From positions 62,001 to 126,000 of the forward strand of contig RAZH01000001.1 of the NCBI GenBank assembly GCA_003612585.1: DNA of 64,000 nucleotides, written 5' to 3'. The notes below the pieces were generated by a model. It was not told the DNA's origin. It did no database searches and worked only from the letters and a program-made list of their open reading frames with translations. This DNA is from a bacterium 1XD42-54 (GTDB taxonomy: Bacteria; Bacillota; Clostridia; Lachnospirales; Lachnospiraceae). Position numbers and translations under genes: made by a program. Shown here piece after piece: positions 1 through 7,947 of the stretch (the first letter of the stretch is position 1; every line of letters begins with the position of its first letter).

Positions 1-896
1 TCAAATACGAGATTTTCTTTCCAGGTATCCTGCTCATAGTAACGTGTTACAATCGTTGTAATGGTCTCAAGATCTGTCTCTGCAAACTGCGGTGCAATTG
101 TCTCTGCAATTTCCTCCGGTGTATGGGTATTCACATAATCCATTCCCTTCTGAAGTGCGTTTGTGAAACCCTGCACCAGATCCGGATGTTCCTCCATATA
201 GCTGGTCTTTGTGCTGTACGCCGTATACGGCACATAACCGGAATCCGTACCGAGAGAGGCGACAACATATCCGACGCCCTCTTTCTCAAGCGTTGTGGCA
301 CCAGGCTCGAATTCTACGGTGAACTCCCCCTGATTACCGGAAAATGCTGCTGCCGTTGAACCGAAATCAATCGACTGGTCTATGTTGACATCGTTCTGCG
401 GATCAATGCCATTCTGCCGGAGAATATACTCAAAGACCATTTCCGGCATACCGCCTTTTCTACCGCCAAGTACATCCTTCCCTTTCAAATCTTCCCAGGA
501 AAAGTCCGGCATTTCTTCTCTTGCTACCAGGAAATTGCCGGCACGCTGTGTCAGCTGCGCAAAATTCACAGGAGTATCCTGAGCACCGCCGCTGTACGTA
601 TAAATGGATGCTTCCGATCCCATAAATCCAATATCTGCCTCACCTGACAAAAGAGCAGTCATAGTCTTATCTGCTCCAAAACCAGTTACCAGCGTCAATT
701 TGATTCCTTCTTCCTCAAAATAGCCAAGCTCAATCGCTGCATACTGCGGTGCATAGAAAATAGAGTGTGCTACTTCGTTTAATGTGACCTCCTGAAGCTC
801 CGGTGCTTTTTCCACCTCCTCTGCTGCTGTAACGCCGGACATACTGCCAAGCATCAGCCCCAGAGAACATGCGAGTGACAAAACTTTTCTTTTCAT
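1..896 (-). CDS. ABC transporter substrate-binding protein, NMT1/SsuA-like (C-terminus off window)
   Basis: The reading frame is open from ATG at 896 to the left window edge, giving about 298 residues without the C-terminus. It starts with a signal peptide (MKRKV then a hydrophobic run ending around GVTAAEE) with no convincing lipobox cysteine. The mature part carries the NMT1/THI5/SsuA pattern: APQYAAIELGYFEEEGI near the start, then LLSGEADIGFMG, then KGKDVLGGRKGGMPE. Proteins of this family bind nitrate, sulfonates, taurine or thiamine precursors outside the membrane and hand them to an ABC importer; the substrate cannot be read here. The partner permease and ATPase genes, if present, lie to the left of the window. 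AAGGAG precedes the start by about 6 bases. The family call is firm, the substrate open. Confidence 0.85.
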   Translation of the reverse strand, partial: MKRKVLSLACSLGLMLGSMSGVTAAEEVEKAPELQEVTLNEVAHSIFYAPQYAAIELGYFEEEGIKLTLVTGFGADKTMTALLSGEADIGFMGSEASIYTYSGGAQDTPVNFAQLTQRAGNFLVAREEMPDFSWEDLKGKDVLGGRKGGMPEMVFEYILRQNGIDPQNDVNIDQSIDFGSTAAAFSGNQGEFTVEFEPGATTLEKEGVGYVVASLGTDSGYVPYTAYSTKTSYMEEHPDLVQGFTNALQKGMDYVNTHTPEEIAETIAPQFAETDLETITTIVTRYYEQDTWKENLVF

Positions 897-1013
897 AAAA
901 ATCTCCTTTTTATCAGCTTAACGTAATATATGCATCAAGCAAATAAACCGTGCATTCCATCTCACCTTCACAGAGATCCGAAAAGTACGATAAAACGATT
1001 TTTAAAAATAATA

Positions 1014-1041
1014 TTGCATTTCAGCTTCCGTATGATATAAT
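1014..1041 (+). promoter_or_regulatory. sigma-A-type promoter for tRNA-Ala
   Basis: TTGCAT at 1014-1019 and TATAAT at 1036-1041 are separated by 16 bases. The predicted start lies about 95 bases before the tRNA, and the same intergenic region divides it from the divergent solute-binding protein gene. Confidence 0.65.
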
Positions 1042-1088
1042 ACAAACAGTGCAAAACTAAACAGAAGATTCCCATAGAAGGTATGGAG

Positions 1089-1133
1089 CATGCTTCATTT
1101 GCAGTTATTCACAGCAACGCAAAGCGAAGCATG
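1089..1133 (+). other. hairpin in the tRNA-Ala leader
   Basis: CATGCTTC (1089-1096) pairs perfectly with GAAGCATG (1126-1133) across a 29-base loop. It lies between the promoter and the tRNA 5' end, so it would be in the precursor transcript. It may help processing; no T-tract follows, so it is not a terminator. Confidence 0.45.
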
Positions 1134-1142
1134 AAATGAAAC

Positions 1143-1215
1143 GGGGTATTAGCGCAGCTGGGAGCGCGCCACACTGGCAGTGTGGAGGCCACGGGTTCGA
1201 GTCCCGTATACTCCA
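1143..1215 (+). tRNA. tRNA-Ala (anticodon GGC)
   Basis: A 73-nt cloverleaf is visible. The acceptor strand GGGGTAT (1143-1149) pairs with ATACTCC (1208-1214), followed by discriminator A at 1215. The anticodon stem CCACA/TGTGG encloses the loop CTGGCAG, so the anticodon is GGC, reading GCC (and GCU) alanine codons. The T-arm is ACGGG-TTCGAGT-CCCGT. The CCA tail is not encoded, so it must be added after transcription. It has its own promoter and a terminator downstream and is a single-tRNA unit. Confidence 0.95.
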
Positions 1216-1290
1216 CTCAAACGCATTTAGAAAAAGCCTGAATATGATATAGTCCTATATCGGAATGCGTTTTGTTTCCTGCATTGGCAA

Positions 1291-1320
1291 AAAGACAGTA
1301 TCGGCTGTCTTTATTTTTTT
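1291..1320 (+). terminator. intrinsic terminator of tRNA-Ala
   Basis: AAAGACAG (1291-1298) pairs with CTGTCTTT (1305-1312) over a 6-base loop, followed by a run of seven T. An additional nested hairpin lies just upstream (1218-1274: outer arms AAACGCATT and AATGCGTTTT around GATATAG-TC-CTATATC). Confidence 0.8.
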
Positions 1321-1465
1321 GCAAACCGTTCTTTCTTTTTCCATTGCAATGCAGGCAATAAAAAAACCTGCACCGGAATATATTTTTAAGTAGCTGAATC
1401 ATTCATCTTTTTAAAATGATCTCACGTTCAACGTATTGATTGTGATAAATATATTGATTACCTTT

Positions 1466-1494
1466 TTGCCTGTATTTCATTTATAGAGTATAAT
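1466..1494 (+). promoter_or_regulatory. sigma-A-type promoter for the 1566 gene
   Basis: TTGCCT (1466-1471), 17-base spacer, TATAAT (1489-1494). The start codon follows about 70 bases downstream. Confidence 0.7.
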
Positions 1495-1565
1495 AATTTG
1501 GCTGAAATTGGTTTGTACTTACCAAAAGAGGAGATTTCAGAAACAACACAGAAAGGAGGATATGT

Positions 1566-2093
1566 ATGAAAAAATATTCCATGCTCCGTGTAATCATTTT
1601 CCATCCGCTTAAAACGTTTATTCTTTCGATCATCATGACGTTTGTCTTGTTATATATATCGATTATCCTCAATATCAATTTCGGAGATGACGAGATGTAC
1701 GTCTTTCTGATTGGAGGCGTTGTAAGCGCAGCATATATTTTGAAGCGGCGGTACAACAAAGGATATGCAGGCGGTTCTACTCCCAAGCGTAAGAAAAGCT
1801 GGCTGTTTGGCATGGTAAGGCACATGAACAATTCCGTTGACAGATATGGAAATTCTGTAGAAAATGCACTCATGAACGCTTTCACAGGTTCCTCGTCAAG
1901 AGCAGCAGATGAAGCCCGATACCGCGCGCAGCAACAGCAGGCCGATGCAGCGGCACGTGCCAGATGGAATGCGCTTGACCGCCAGAAAAAGGCTGAATGG
2001 GATGCCCGCGATGCGGCACTCCGTGGCAAGGATAAAGCAGCATACCAATACCAAAATCAAGCCGATTACTGGCGGAAACAAAGCAAACGATAA
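1566..2093 (+). CDS. small membrane protein of unknown function
   Basis: This 175-residue protein is preceded by GAAAGGAGG, 7 bases before the ATG, and by its own promoter. The N-terminal 60 residues hold two hydrophobic segments (about 18-38 and 44-58). Residues 59-80 are very basic (KRRYNKGYAG, KRKK). The C-terminal third, from about residue 108, is a low-complexity, alanine/glutamine/arginine-rich stretch (for example YRAQQQQADAAARARW) that would form a charged helix or coiled coil in the cytoplasm. No family is recognised. It is a single gene, convergent with the nucleotidyltransferase gene. Promoter and ribosome binding site make it a real gene; its job is unknown. Confidence 0.75.
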   Translation: MKKYSMLRVIIFHPLKTFILSIIMTFVLLYISIILNINFGDDEMYVFLIGGVVSAAYILKRRYNKGYAGGSTPKRKKSWLFGMVRHMNNSVDRYGNSVENALMNAFTGSSSRAADEARYRAQQQQADAAARARWNALDRQKKAEWDARDAALRGKDKAAYQYQNQADYWRKQSKR

Positions 2094-2130
2094 TTACAAA
2101 ACAACGATTCATTGAAGAAGAACGCGCTGT

Positions 2131-3063
2131 TTATTCCATGAATGAATCCCATAATTTTTCCGGATACAGCCCCTGCGCTTTTCGCTCCTTAATTGCAGCT
2201 ATTACCTGGGGCTTATCCTCCTTATAAGTAACTCCAAACCATTTATCCTCTGATCTCAATACCCGAACCGTCGCACGCCCTTCCTGAAGCAGCTCATCCA
2301 CGACAAACGGAAGAAAATACTCACATTTCTGTGGATTCTCATCTAAATGATCCGCCAGAAAACTGCAAAATCTCTGTTCCAGCTCTTTCAAAATACTGTT
2401 TGTAAATCCCCACATATTCATGGACACCGTACTTCCGGCAGGAATCACAGTCCAGTTCTTCCCATCATCCTCTGTATACATCGTGTCCATTCCCCGTTTT
2501 TCAATATGTGTACGCTCATGAATCTTAATCAGGTATCCCTCTTCATCTGTCACGCAAATACCGCGCGCCACATGTCCGTTTTCCGTCAATGTATTTTCAA
2601 GCCGGTACCCTGCCATCATATAATGATACTGTCTGTCATCCTCGTACTCTGTCAAAAACTGGTACGCCATCCGAAAAGCACTGCTTCCATAATAGTCATC
2701 TGCATTGATCACAACAAAAGGACCGTCCACAACCCCAATACAGCTCATAACAGCATGGCCCGTTCCCCACGGCTTCACCCTTCCCTCCGGCACGTGATAC
2801 CCATCCGGAATATCATGCAAATCCTGAAAAACATAAGCTGTTTCAATCTGTTTTGCGATCCGGTTCCCAATGGCTGCACGGAAGCTCTCCTCGTTCTCTC
2901 TTTTGATAATAAAAACGACCTTCTCAAAGCCAGCACGAATCGCATCATAAATAGAAAAATCCATAATAATATGGCCATACTCATCCACCGGATCAATCTG
3001 TTTCAACCCACCATAGCGGCTCCCCATACCTGCAGCCATCACAACTAAAACTGGTTTTTTCAT
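2131..3063 (-). CDS. sugar-phosphate-type nucleotidyltransferase
   Basis: A 310-residue member of the NTP_transferase superfamily, cytoplasmic. The nucleotide-binding signature AAGMGSRYGG lies at residues 10-19, followed by LKQIDPV, and the metal-binding region reads VINADDYYG around residue 117. These enzymes transfer a nucleoside monophosphate from NTP to a phosphorylated sugar or alcohol, releasing pyrophosphate. The substrate is not evident, and the sequence is not a close look-alike of GalU, RmlA or GlmU. AGGGAG precedes the ATG. It lies 66 bases after azlD on the same strand and could be the last gene of the GNAT-alkD-azlC-azlD series. The family is secure; the substrate is unknown. Confidence 0.85.
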   Translation of the reverse strand: MKKPVLVVMAAGMGSRYGGLKQIDPVDEYGHIIMDFSIYDAIRAGFEKVVFIIKRENEESFRAAIGNRIAKQIETAYVFQDLHDIPDGYHVPEGRVKPWGTGHAVMSCIGVVDGPFVVINADDYYGSSAFRMAYQFLTEYEDDRQYHYMMAGYRLENTLTENGHVARGICVTDEEGYLIKIHERTHIEKRGMDTMYTEDDGKNWTVIPAGSTVSMNMWGFTNSILKELEQRFCSFLADHLDENPQKCEYFLPFVVDELLQEGRATVRVLRSEDKWFGVTYKEDKPQVIAAIKERKAQGLYPEKLWDSFME

Positions 3064-3129
3064 ATTCCGCTCCCTTTCCTTTTCTCCTCTACTGAAACTA
3101 TGTTAAAATGTTTAGATATTAATTTTTTC

Positions 3130-3453
3130 TCAAAATACTGCCTGTACCAACACCATATAGCAGACGGTTCCTGCAGCGACAGAAAGCAATGTATTGTGCT
3201 TCCATTTATGCAGCACCACGACCAGCCCCACTGACAGTACCTCACAAATTCCGTATGAGCCGTCTGTAAATGAAACGTTTCTAAGACAGTATACCACCAG
3301 CATCCCTATAATTGCATACGGCAATACCTTTCCAAGGTACAGAACAAGCTTCGGCGCACCGTTCCGAAATACAAGAAACGGTAGAAAGCGAAGCAAAATT
3401 GTAATACCTGCAATCACTGCCACCTGAATCAGCGCATAAGCCGTATGATTCAT
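3130..3453 (-). CDS. azlD: AzlD-like branched-chain amino acid exporter subunit
   Basis: A 107-residue, very hydrophobic protein with about four membrane segments, typical of AzlD (length about 100-110). Together with AzlC it forms an exporter known from 4-azaleucine resistance and branched-chain amino acid efflux. The typical ITILLRFLPFLVF segment is near the N-terminus. Its start overlaps the azlC stop by 4 bases (ATGA), the usual coupling of this pair. Assignment rests on length, topology and the azlC neighbour. Confidence 0.88.
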   Translation of the reverse strand: MNHTAYALIQVAVIAGITILLRFLPFLVFRNGAPKLVLYLGKVLPYAIIGMLVVYCLRNVSFTDGSYGICEVLSVGLVVVLHKWKHNTLLSVAAGTVCYMVLVQAVF

Positions 3454-4157
3454 AACGTTCTTCCTCCTTCAAGCCAGCGCTTCTCCAGAAGCATAGCCGC
3501 CAGAATCCCGATCATGGCCGGTATCAGAAAACTGGATGCGCCAAAAACAATACGGCACAAAACAGAAATCACAATGCCTGAAACTGCGGAAAGATGCTGC
3601 TTTGTTTTCTCCCACTGCTCTACGAAGATCACGACAAACAGCGCAGTCATCGAAAAATCGATACCTGTCGATGAAAAAGGAATCACTGCTCCCGCAACTG
3701 CCCCCATCACACTCCCGATCACCCAATAGCCTTGATTCAGCAAAGAAATATACAGATCATACCTTTTCTCATCTATACCATCTGGAAGCTGTGCAGAACA
3801 GACAAGCGAATACGTCTCGTCTGTCAGTGCAAATATCAAATATGGCTTTTCCCGTCCCGTTGCATTGTACTTTTCAAGCATCGTAAGTCCGTAAAAGACG
3901 TGGCGTATATTCACAAATATCGTCATCAGCGCCGCTGATACAATCGTCGCACCACCGGCCAAAAGATCGACCGCCACATATTGCATGGACCCGGCATATA
4001 TGGTAAGGCTCATCAGTGCTGCCCACCACCAGCCATAGCCTTTATCCTCCAAAAGCACGCCAAAACCAATTCCAAGAACAAGATACCCTGCCATAACCGG
4101 AAGCGACGCCTTCCAGGCATATTTTAAAGTATTTTTTTGTACTGAGCGTATTTTCAT
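3450..4157 (-). CDS. azlC: AzlC family branched-chain amino acid exporter
   Basis: A 235-residue polytopic membrane protein. It has the AzlC hallmarks: GYLVLGIGFGVLL near residue 25, then a small-residue-rich segment around YAGSMQYVAV, then NIRHVFYGL. This is the larger subunit of the AzlCD efflux pair. AGAAGGA lies ahead of the ATG. It follows the AlkD-like gene after 25 bases and overlaps azlD by 4 bases, so all three are likely co-transcribed. No regulator of the AzlB type is present nearby. Confidence 0.92.
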   Translation of the reverse strand: MKIRSVQKNTLKYAWKASLPVMAGYLVLGIGFGVLLEDKGYGWWWAALMSLTIYAGSMQYVAVDLLAGGATIVSAALMTIFVNIRHVFYGLTMLEKYNATGREKPYLIFALTDETYSLVCSAQLPDGIDEKRYDLYISLLNQGYWVIGSVMGAVAGAVIPFSSTGIDFSMTALFVVIFVEQWEKTKQHLSAVSGIVISVLCRIVFGASSFLIPAMIGILAAMLLEKRWLEGGRTL

Positions 4158-4182
4158 AGTGCTATATCCTTCTGTTCGCTTG

Positions 4183-4956
4183 TCATACCTTAAGTGCCTT
4201 TAACAGAACTTTATCTTCCGGAGATACACGATAAGATTCCCTGCATTTCTGAATTGCCTTATTCTGTACCCATGGCTCCAGAGTCTGCTGTTCCAAAAGC
4301 TGCAAGGTTCGATCACGATACTTCACAAAGGAAACAGAAAGAGCCCATGCCTGCGCCATTTTTATATAATAAGGCGTATCAATCCCCGGCTTTTCAAAAC
4401 TGGTTGCAAAAATTTCCATCACCCGGTCAATATATGTATCATTTATGAAATACTGCATCAGAGACACCAGTGCGTATCGGATACAAAATTCATCTGCTGA
4501 ATGCTCCGCATGATCTGTCACATACGTCGCTGCCGCACAGTCCTTACGATTTCCTGATAGCCACGATGTATTATAGTCAAACCAGAAATCCTGATTCTTT
4601 TTCATGAACTTGAAGCCTGATACACAGCAGTCACAATCGCCCCATGAAAGAATACCCGGTATCCAGAATTCCAGATGCCGCACCCGATCCTCATCACTCA
4701 TTCTGGCACAGCCAATCACCATTCCCTGAAGCATATGTTCTTCCTGAAAAAGATCCACTCCCGGAACAACGTTTTCCATCTCCTCCAGATATTCCTGCCA
4801 CCCATCCTTCGCCAACCGACGGGCAATCTCACGCAACTTAGGCACACGAACTCCCATACTCGGCGCGACGCTACAATTTATGATTTTATCGTTAAATATT
4901 TTAAACTTCGCATCCGCCAGGCCAAACAGCTGCTCCCTTACTTCTTGCCGACTCAT
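4183..4956 (-). CDS. AlkD-like DNA alkylation repair protein
   Basis: This 257-residue all-helical protein matches the DNA alkylation repair (AlkD/AlkC, HEAT-like repeat) family. It has VRVPKLREIARRL near residue 40, the ILSWGDCD segment that corresponds to the Trp/Asp active-site region, and a C-terminal helix pair with KAIQKCRESYRV. AlkD glycosylases excise N3- and N7-alkylated purines without base flipping. Catalytic residues were not mapped one to one, so activity is inferred from the family. The GGGGCGG ribosome site is close to the ATG. It sits between a GNAT gene and azlC on the same strand. Such short AlkD-like proteins are common in gut Clostridia. Confidence 0.8.
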   Translation of the reverse strand: MSRQEVREQLFGLADAKFKIFNDKIINCSVAPSMGVRVPKLREIARRLAKDGWQEYLEEMENVVPGVDLFQEEHMLQGMVIGCARMSDEDRVRHLEFWIPGILSWGDCDCCVSGFKFMKKNQDFWFDYNTSWLSGNRKDCAAATYVTDHAEHSADEFCIRYALVSLMQYFINDTYIDRVMEIFATSFEKPGIDTPYYIKMAQAWALSVSFVKYRDRTLQLLEQQTLEPWVQNKAIQKCRESYRVSPEDKVLLKALKV

Positions 4957-5008
4957 CGTTATCCGCCCCTTTTTGTCCTTTATTGCTGAAAATAAATCAT
5001 CGCATCTT

Positions 5009-5536
5009 TTAAAGCTTTTTTACCATATTCCGATAGGCGGCTCCGAGCATCTCACGATAAACCTCCTCGCATGCCTCATAACGCAGCCCCGGCCTAGAAG
5101 CAAGCAATTCCAGCTTTACATTAAAAAGGCTCACATGAATTCCGGTTTCTATCATTCCGTTTCTCAGATAAAAATTCTTGCGGCGAATACGCTCCAATGC
5201 ATTTGGCTGCGACGAATCAAGCTCTTCAATCTCAAGGAAGAACTGATTGTCGCGGTACAGTTCCCGAAGCAAAAGCAGTGCATCACTCCCAAGTCCTTCT
5301 CCGCGATACTCCTCTGCAATCGCAAAATAATCCAGGAGCACAATTTCCTGCCCAAAAGCCGTAATTGCAAACCCACAGCGCTTTCCGTACTCCTTGAGTA
5401 CCAGGATTTCCATATATCCCATAGCCGCCTTACGCTCAATCAAAGAAAATGGCTTGCGTTCCTCTGAAGGAAATGCCTTCTGATACAACTCAAAAATAAA
5501 TGGCTTATCGAGGCTTGTCGCCGTACTAATCTCCAT
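5009..5536 (-). CDS. GNAT family N-acetyltransferase
   Basis: 175 residues from ATG at 5536, chosen because GGAAAGGAAG precedes it; an upstream in-frame TTG at 5560 lacks a better site. The acetyl-CoA binding signature is visible as IAEEYRGEGLGSDALLLL around residues 80-97, matching the Q/R-x-x-G-x-G/A pattern of motif A. The N-terminus (ATSLDKPFIFELYQKAFPSEER) is typical for standalone GNATs. These enzymes acetylate small amines or protein N-termini; the substrate here is unknown. The gene lies 52 bases ahead of the AlkD-like gene on the same strand and is probably the first gene of that group. Confidence 0.85.
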   Translation of the reverse strand: MEISTATSLDKPFIFELYQKAFPSEERKPFSLIERKAAMGYMEILVLKEYGKRCGFAITAFGQEIVLLDYFAIAEEYRGEGLGSDALLLLRELYRDNQFFLEIEELDSSQPNALERIRRKNFYLRNGMIETGIHVSLFNVKLELLASRPGLRYEACEEVYREMLGAAYRNMVKKL

Positions 5537-5657
5537 AGAATTCTTCCTTTCCCAACTCAAATTCCCCGCGCATTTGCCAAATGTCTGCTTCGCAGCCGCT
5601 TTGTCTATTCCTCATGCATATCAAAACTACCACAGCAATTTCCATATGCCCCGTCTG

Positions 5658-5704
5658 AAAAAGGACATACCAAAATGTCTGCACACATTTGGAATGCCCT
5701 TTTC
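5658..5704 (-). terminator. terminator downstream of the HPr/Crh-like gene
   Basis: Read on the minus strand, AAAAGGGCAT-CC-AAA and TTT-GG-ATGTCCTTTT arms pair across a CTGCAC-type loop with single mismatches, and the transcript ends in a T-run at 5662-5658. It closes the long addB-to-HPr gene train. On the plus strand it is nearly symmetrical and could work both ways. Confidence 0.6.
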
Positions 5705-5763
5705 CATATTCTTATATTATTTGCAGATGTCTCTGCCCGTTCGCTTATAAATAAGCTATGTTA

Positions 5764-6021
5764 CTATTTTGCTGTACTTAAAAATTCTTCTATATTCTGA
5801 AGAGCTGCTGCTTCGTCTGAGCCATTTGCCGTTACCACGACTTTTTCACCTGATGCCAGCCCCAATGTCATCATGCCCATAATACTCTTCGCATTCACAT
5901 TCCGGCCTTCGCTCTCCAAGTGAATTTCGCTTTCATACTGACTGGCCACCTGAACCAATAATGCTACTGGTCTGGCCTCCAGACCACTTGGAAGCTGAAT
6001 CGTGATTTCTCTCTTGGTCAT
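5764..6021 (-). CDS. crh: Crh-like HPr protein with Glu at position 15
   Basis: An 85-residue HPr fold protein. Around the phosphorylation site HPr has GxHARP; here residues 13-18 are GLEARP, so the PEP-dependent phospho-accepting His15 is replaced by Glu. Ser46 is kept in its context (NVNAKSIMGMMTLG), so HPr kinase/phosphorylase could still modify it. B. subtilis Crh has Gln15 and Ser46 and lies in the same kind of cluster (yvcJ-yvcK-yvcL-crh), which supports a regulatory role as a CcpA co-factor instead of sugar transport. A good AAGGAGGA precedes the ATG. The first 89 bases overlap the 3' end of whiA in another frame. The symbol is by analogy; annotation pipelines would likely call it HPr. 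Confidence 0.8.
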   Translation of the reverse strand: MTKREITIQLPSGLEARPVALLVQVASQYESEIHLESEGRNVNAKSIMGMMTLGLASGEKVVVTANGSDEAAALQNIEEFLSTAK

Positions 6022-6985
6022 AATCGTATTCCTCCTTGTTTTGCCTTAACTCCTCTGCCAGCTGGCTAAGCTTTCGAAGCCTGTGGTTCACTCCGGATTT
6101 TCCTACCGGTGGCTCCAGCATTTCCCCGAGTTCTTTTAAAGATGCATCAGGATTTGCCAGCCGCAGCACAGCGATATCCGCAAGGCCAACAGGAAGCGTT
6201 TCCAAACGCTTCGCCGCCTGAAGATAACGGATATCCTCCATTTGTCGTACCGCTGCGTTTACCGTTTTATTGATATTGGCTGCTTCACAATTTACCTTTC
6301 GGTTCACATTGTTTCTCATATCACGCACAATCCGGATATTTTCCAGATTCAGAAGCGAAATATGCGCCTCCATAACGTTCAGCATATCAACAATCTGAGC
6401 TCCTTCTTTAATATACACAATATAATGCTTTTTACGCTGTACAATTTTGGCATCCGGGCCAAACGTACGAATCAGTGCCTGAAGCTGCACGGCCCGTTCC
6501 ATTGAAGCACATACGATCTCAAAATGGTATGCTTTCTCCGGATTACTGATAGACCCCGCGCTTAAAAATGCTCCCCGAATAAAAGCTCTCCGACAGCAGG
6601 ATTTCTGCACCAGAAGCTGATTCGCAGGCGACATACACTCCGCCACCTCTTTGTCTGCATTCAAAAGCTTCAGCGCATGAAGAATTTTAATTACCATCTC
6701 ATGCGATTTGACAAGCAATGTATAAATTGGACTGCTCTTTTTATTTCCTTTATGTAAGGATACGGAAACACCACTTTCTATATTAAATGCTTTTTGCAAT
6801 AATGTAAAGCACTTTCTTGCAACGGTAACGTTTTCGGTACGGATTCTTATGCTATACTTTCCAAAAGAAGAAATACAAATCGAACCGCACATGCCGATAA
6901 GCGCCGCCAGCTCTGCCAGATTACAATGCCTGGCGGAAGAAATCTGCCATGACAATTCATTTTTTACATCCACTGAAAATGACAT
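5933..6985 (-). CDS. whiA: DNA-binding protein WhiA
   Basis: A 350-residue WhiA (YvcL). The N-terminal part is the inactive LAGLIDADG-endonuclease-like region (MSFSVDVKNELSW, CCRRAFIRGAFLSAGSISNP around residues 130-150). The C-terminal part is a helix-turn-helix (LADIAVLRLANPDASLKELGEML, then GKSGVNHRLRKLSQLAEEL, ending near residue 314). WhiA binds DNA and affects chromosome segregation and division in Firmicutes. The family normally ends soon after the RLRKL helix. Here about 35 further residues, rich in E, D, S and G, run on and overlap the Crh-like gene by 89 bases. GGAGG precedes the start. It lies 66 bases after rapZ; the yvcK gene often found between them elsewhere is absent. Confidence 0.95.
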   Translation of the reverse strand: MSFSVDVKNELSWQISSARHCNLAELAALIGMCGSICISSFGKYSIRIRTENVTVARKCFTLLQKAFNIESGVSVSLHKGNKKSSPIYTLLVKSHEMVIKILHALKLLNADKEVAECMSPANQLLVQKSCCRRAFIRGAFLSAGSISNPEKAYHFEIVCASMERAVQLQALIRTFGPDAKIVQRKKHYIVYIKEGAQIVDMLNVMEAHISLLNLENIRIVRDMRNNVNRKVNCEAANINKTVNAAVRQMEDIRYLQAAKRLETLPVGLADIAVLRLANPDASLKELGEMLEPPVGKSGVNHRLRKLSQLAEELRQNKEEYDYDQERNHDSASKWSGGQTSSIIGSGGQSV

Positions 6986-7051
6986 TTACGCCTCCGCTCA
7001 CTCATATCTTCTATCCCGTCTCTGGTCTCCCCTGTCTATTGCGAAAACCGT

Positions 7052-7918
7052 CTATACCCGCCATGCTTTTTTCTCCCGGTGTTCCAGACGTAACCCGTAT
7101 TCTGCATGCCTGCCAAGCCGCTCGTACAGCTTTTCTGCCAAAGTCACGGACCGGTGCTGTCCACCGGTACAGCCGATACTGATCACAAGCTGATTCTTCC
7201 CTTCCGCCACGTAGTTTGGAAGCAAAAACTCAATCATATCCACCAGCTTTTCCAGAAAAAGTCGCGCAGTCTCTGTCTGCATCACAAACTCCTGCACCTC
7301 GCCATCCTGTCCAGTCTTTCGTTTCAAGTCATCCACATAAAACGGGTTGGGCAGAAAACGTACATCAAATACCAAATCCGAATCCGCCGGAATTCCGTAC
7401 TTAAAACCAAAGGAAAGCACTGTAATATAAATATTGTGATACTCCTGACTGCTTACAAAAATTTTTTCCAGGGCACTGCGCAGCTCCCGTGTCAGAAGGT
7501 TTGACGTATCTATAATAAAATCCGCCTGCTCTTTGAGAAATTGCAGCACCGTCCGTTCCAGTGCAATTCCCTCCTCAATCCTCCCGGCCCGCGCAAGAGG
7601 ATGACTGCGCCGCGTCTCTTTATACCGTTTCAGTAAAACATGATCTCCCGCATCCAGAAAAAGAATTTCATAAGAAATTTCTCTGGCTACAAGCCGCTCA
7701 AGCACCTGCTGGATTTTCCTGATTTCCATACCGCTGCGCACATCCAGCCCAAGCGCCACTCTGTCATGACCATTCTCCTGCATGACAGACAGCTCCGCAA
7801 ATTTTTCTACCAATGGAAGCGGGATATTGTCTGCGCAAAAATATCCCTCATCCTCCAGTATCTTCAAAGCCGTACTTTTTCCGGCTCCGGACATTCCTGT
7901 TACAATTACAAAACGCAT
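7052..7918 (-). CDS. rapZ: RapZ/YvcJ nucleotide-binding protein
   Basis: 288 residues, the usual length of the RapZ family. The Walker A motif GMSGAGKST is at residues 8-16 and the C-terminal signature IGCTGGQHRSVTLAEKLYERL lies around residue 250. In E. coli RapZ is the RNase adaptor controlling GlmS; in Bacillus YvcJ is a nucleotide-binding protein affecting competence through an unclear route, so the function here is not settled. It is 29 bases after murB and 66 bases before whiA, a cluster conserved among Clostridia. The start has only a weak AGGTTGG site, which suggests translation depends on upstream genes. Confidence 0.93.
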   Translation of the reverse strand: MRFVIVTGMSGAGKSTALKILEDEGYFCADNIPLPLVEKFAELSVMQENGHDRVALGLDVRSGMEIRKIQQVLERLVAREISYEILFLDAGDHVLLKRYKETRRSHPLARAGRIEEGIALERTVLQFLKEQADFIIDTSNLLTRELRSALEKIFVSSQEYHNIYITVLSFGFKYGIPADSDLVFDVRFLPNPFYVDDLKRKTGQDGEVQEFVMQTETARLFLEKLVDMIEFLLPNYVAEGKNQLVISIGCTGGQHRSVTLAEKLYERLGRHAEYGLRLEHREKKAWRV

Positions 7919-7947
7919 TTTTCCAACCTGTTCTTTCCCTGTATACG

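Noticed and set aside
1481-2029. 182-codon minus-strand frame
   Set aside because: Opposite the 1566 membrane protein gene, which has a consensus promoter and GGAGG site; the minus frame has neither.
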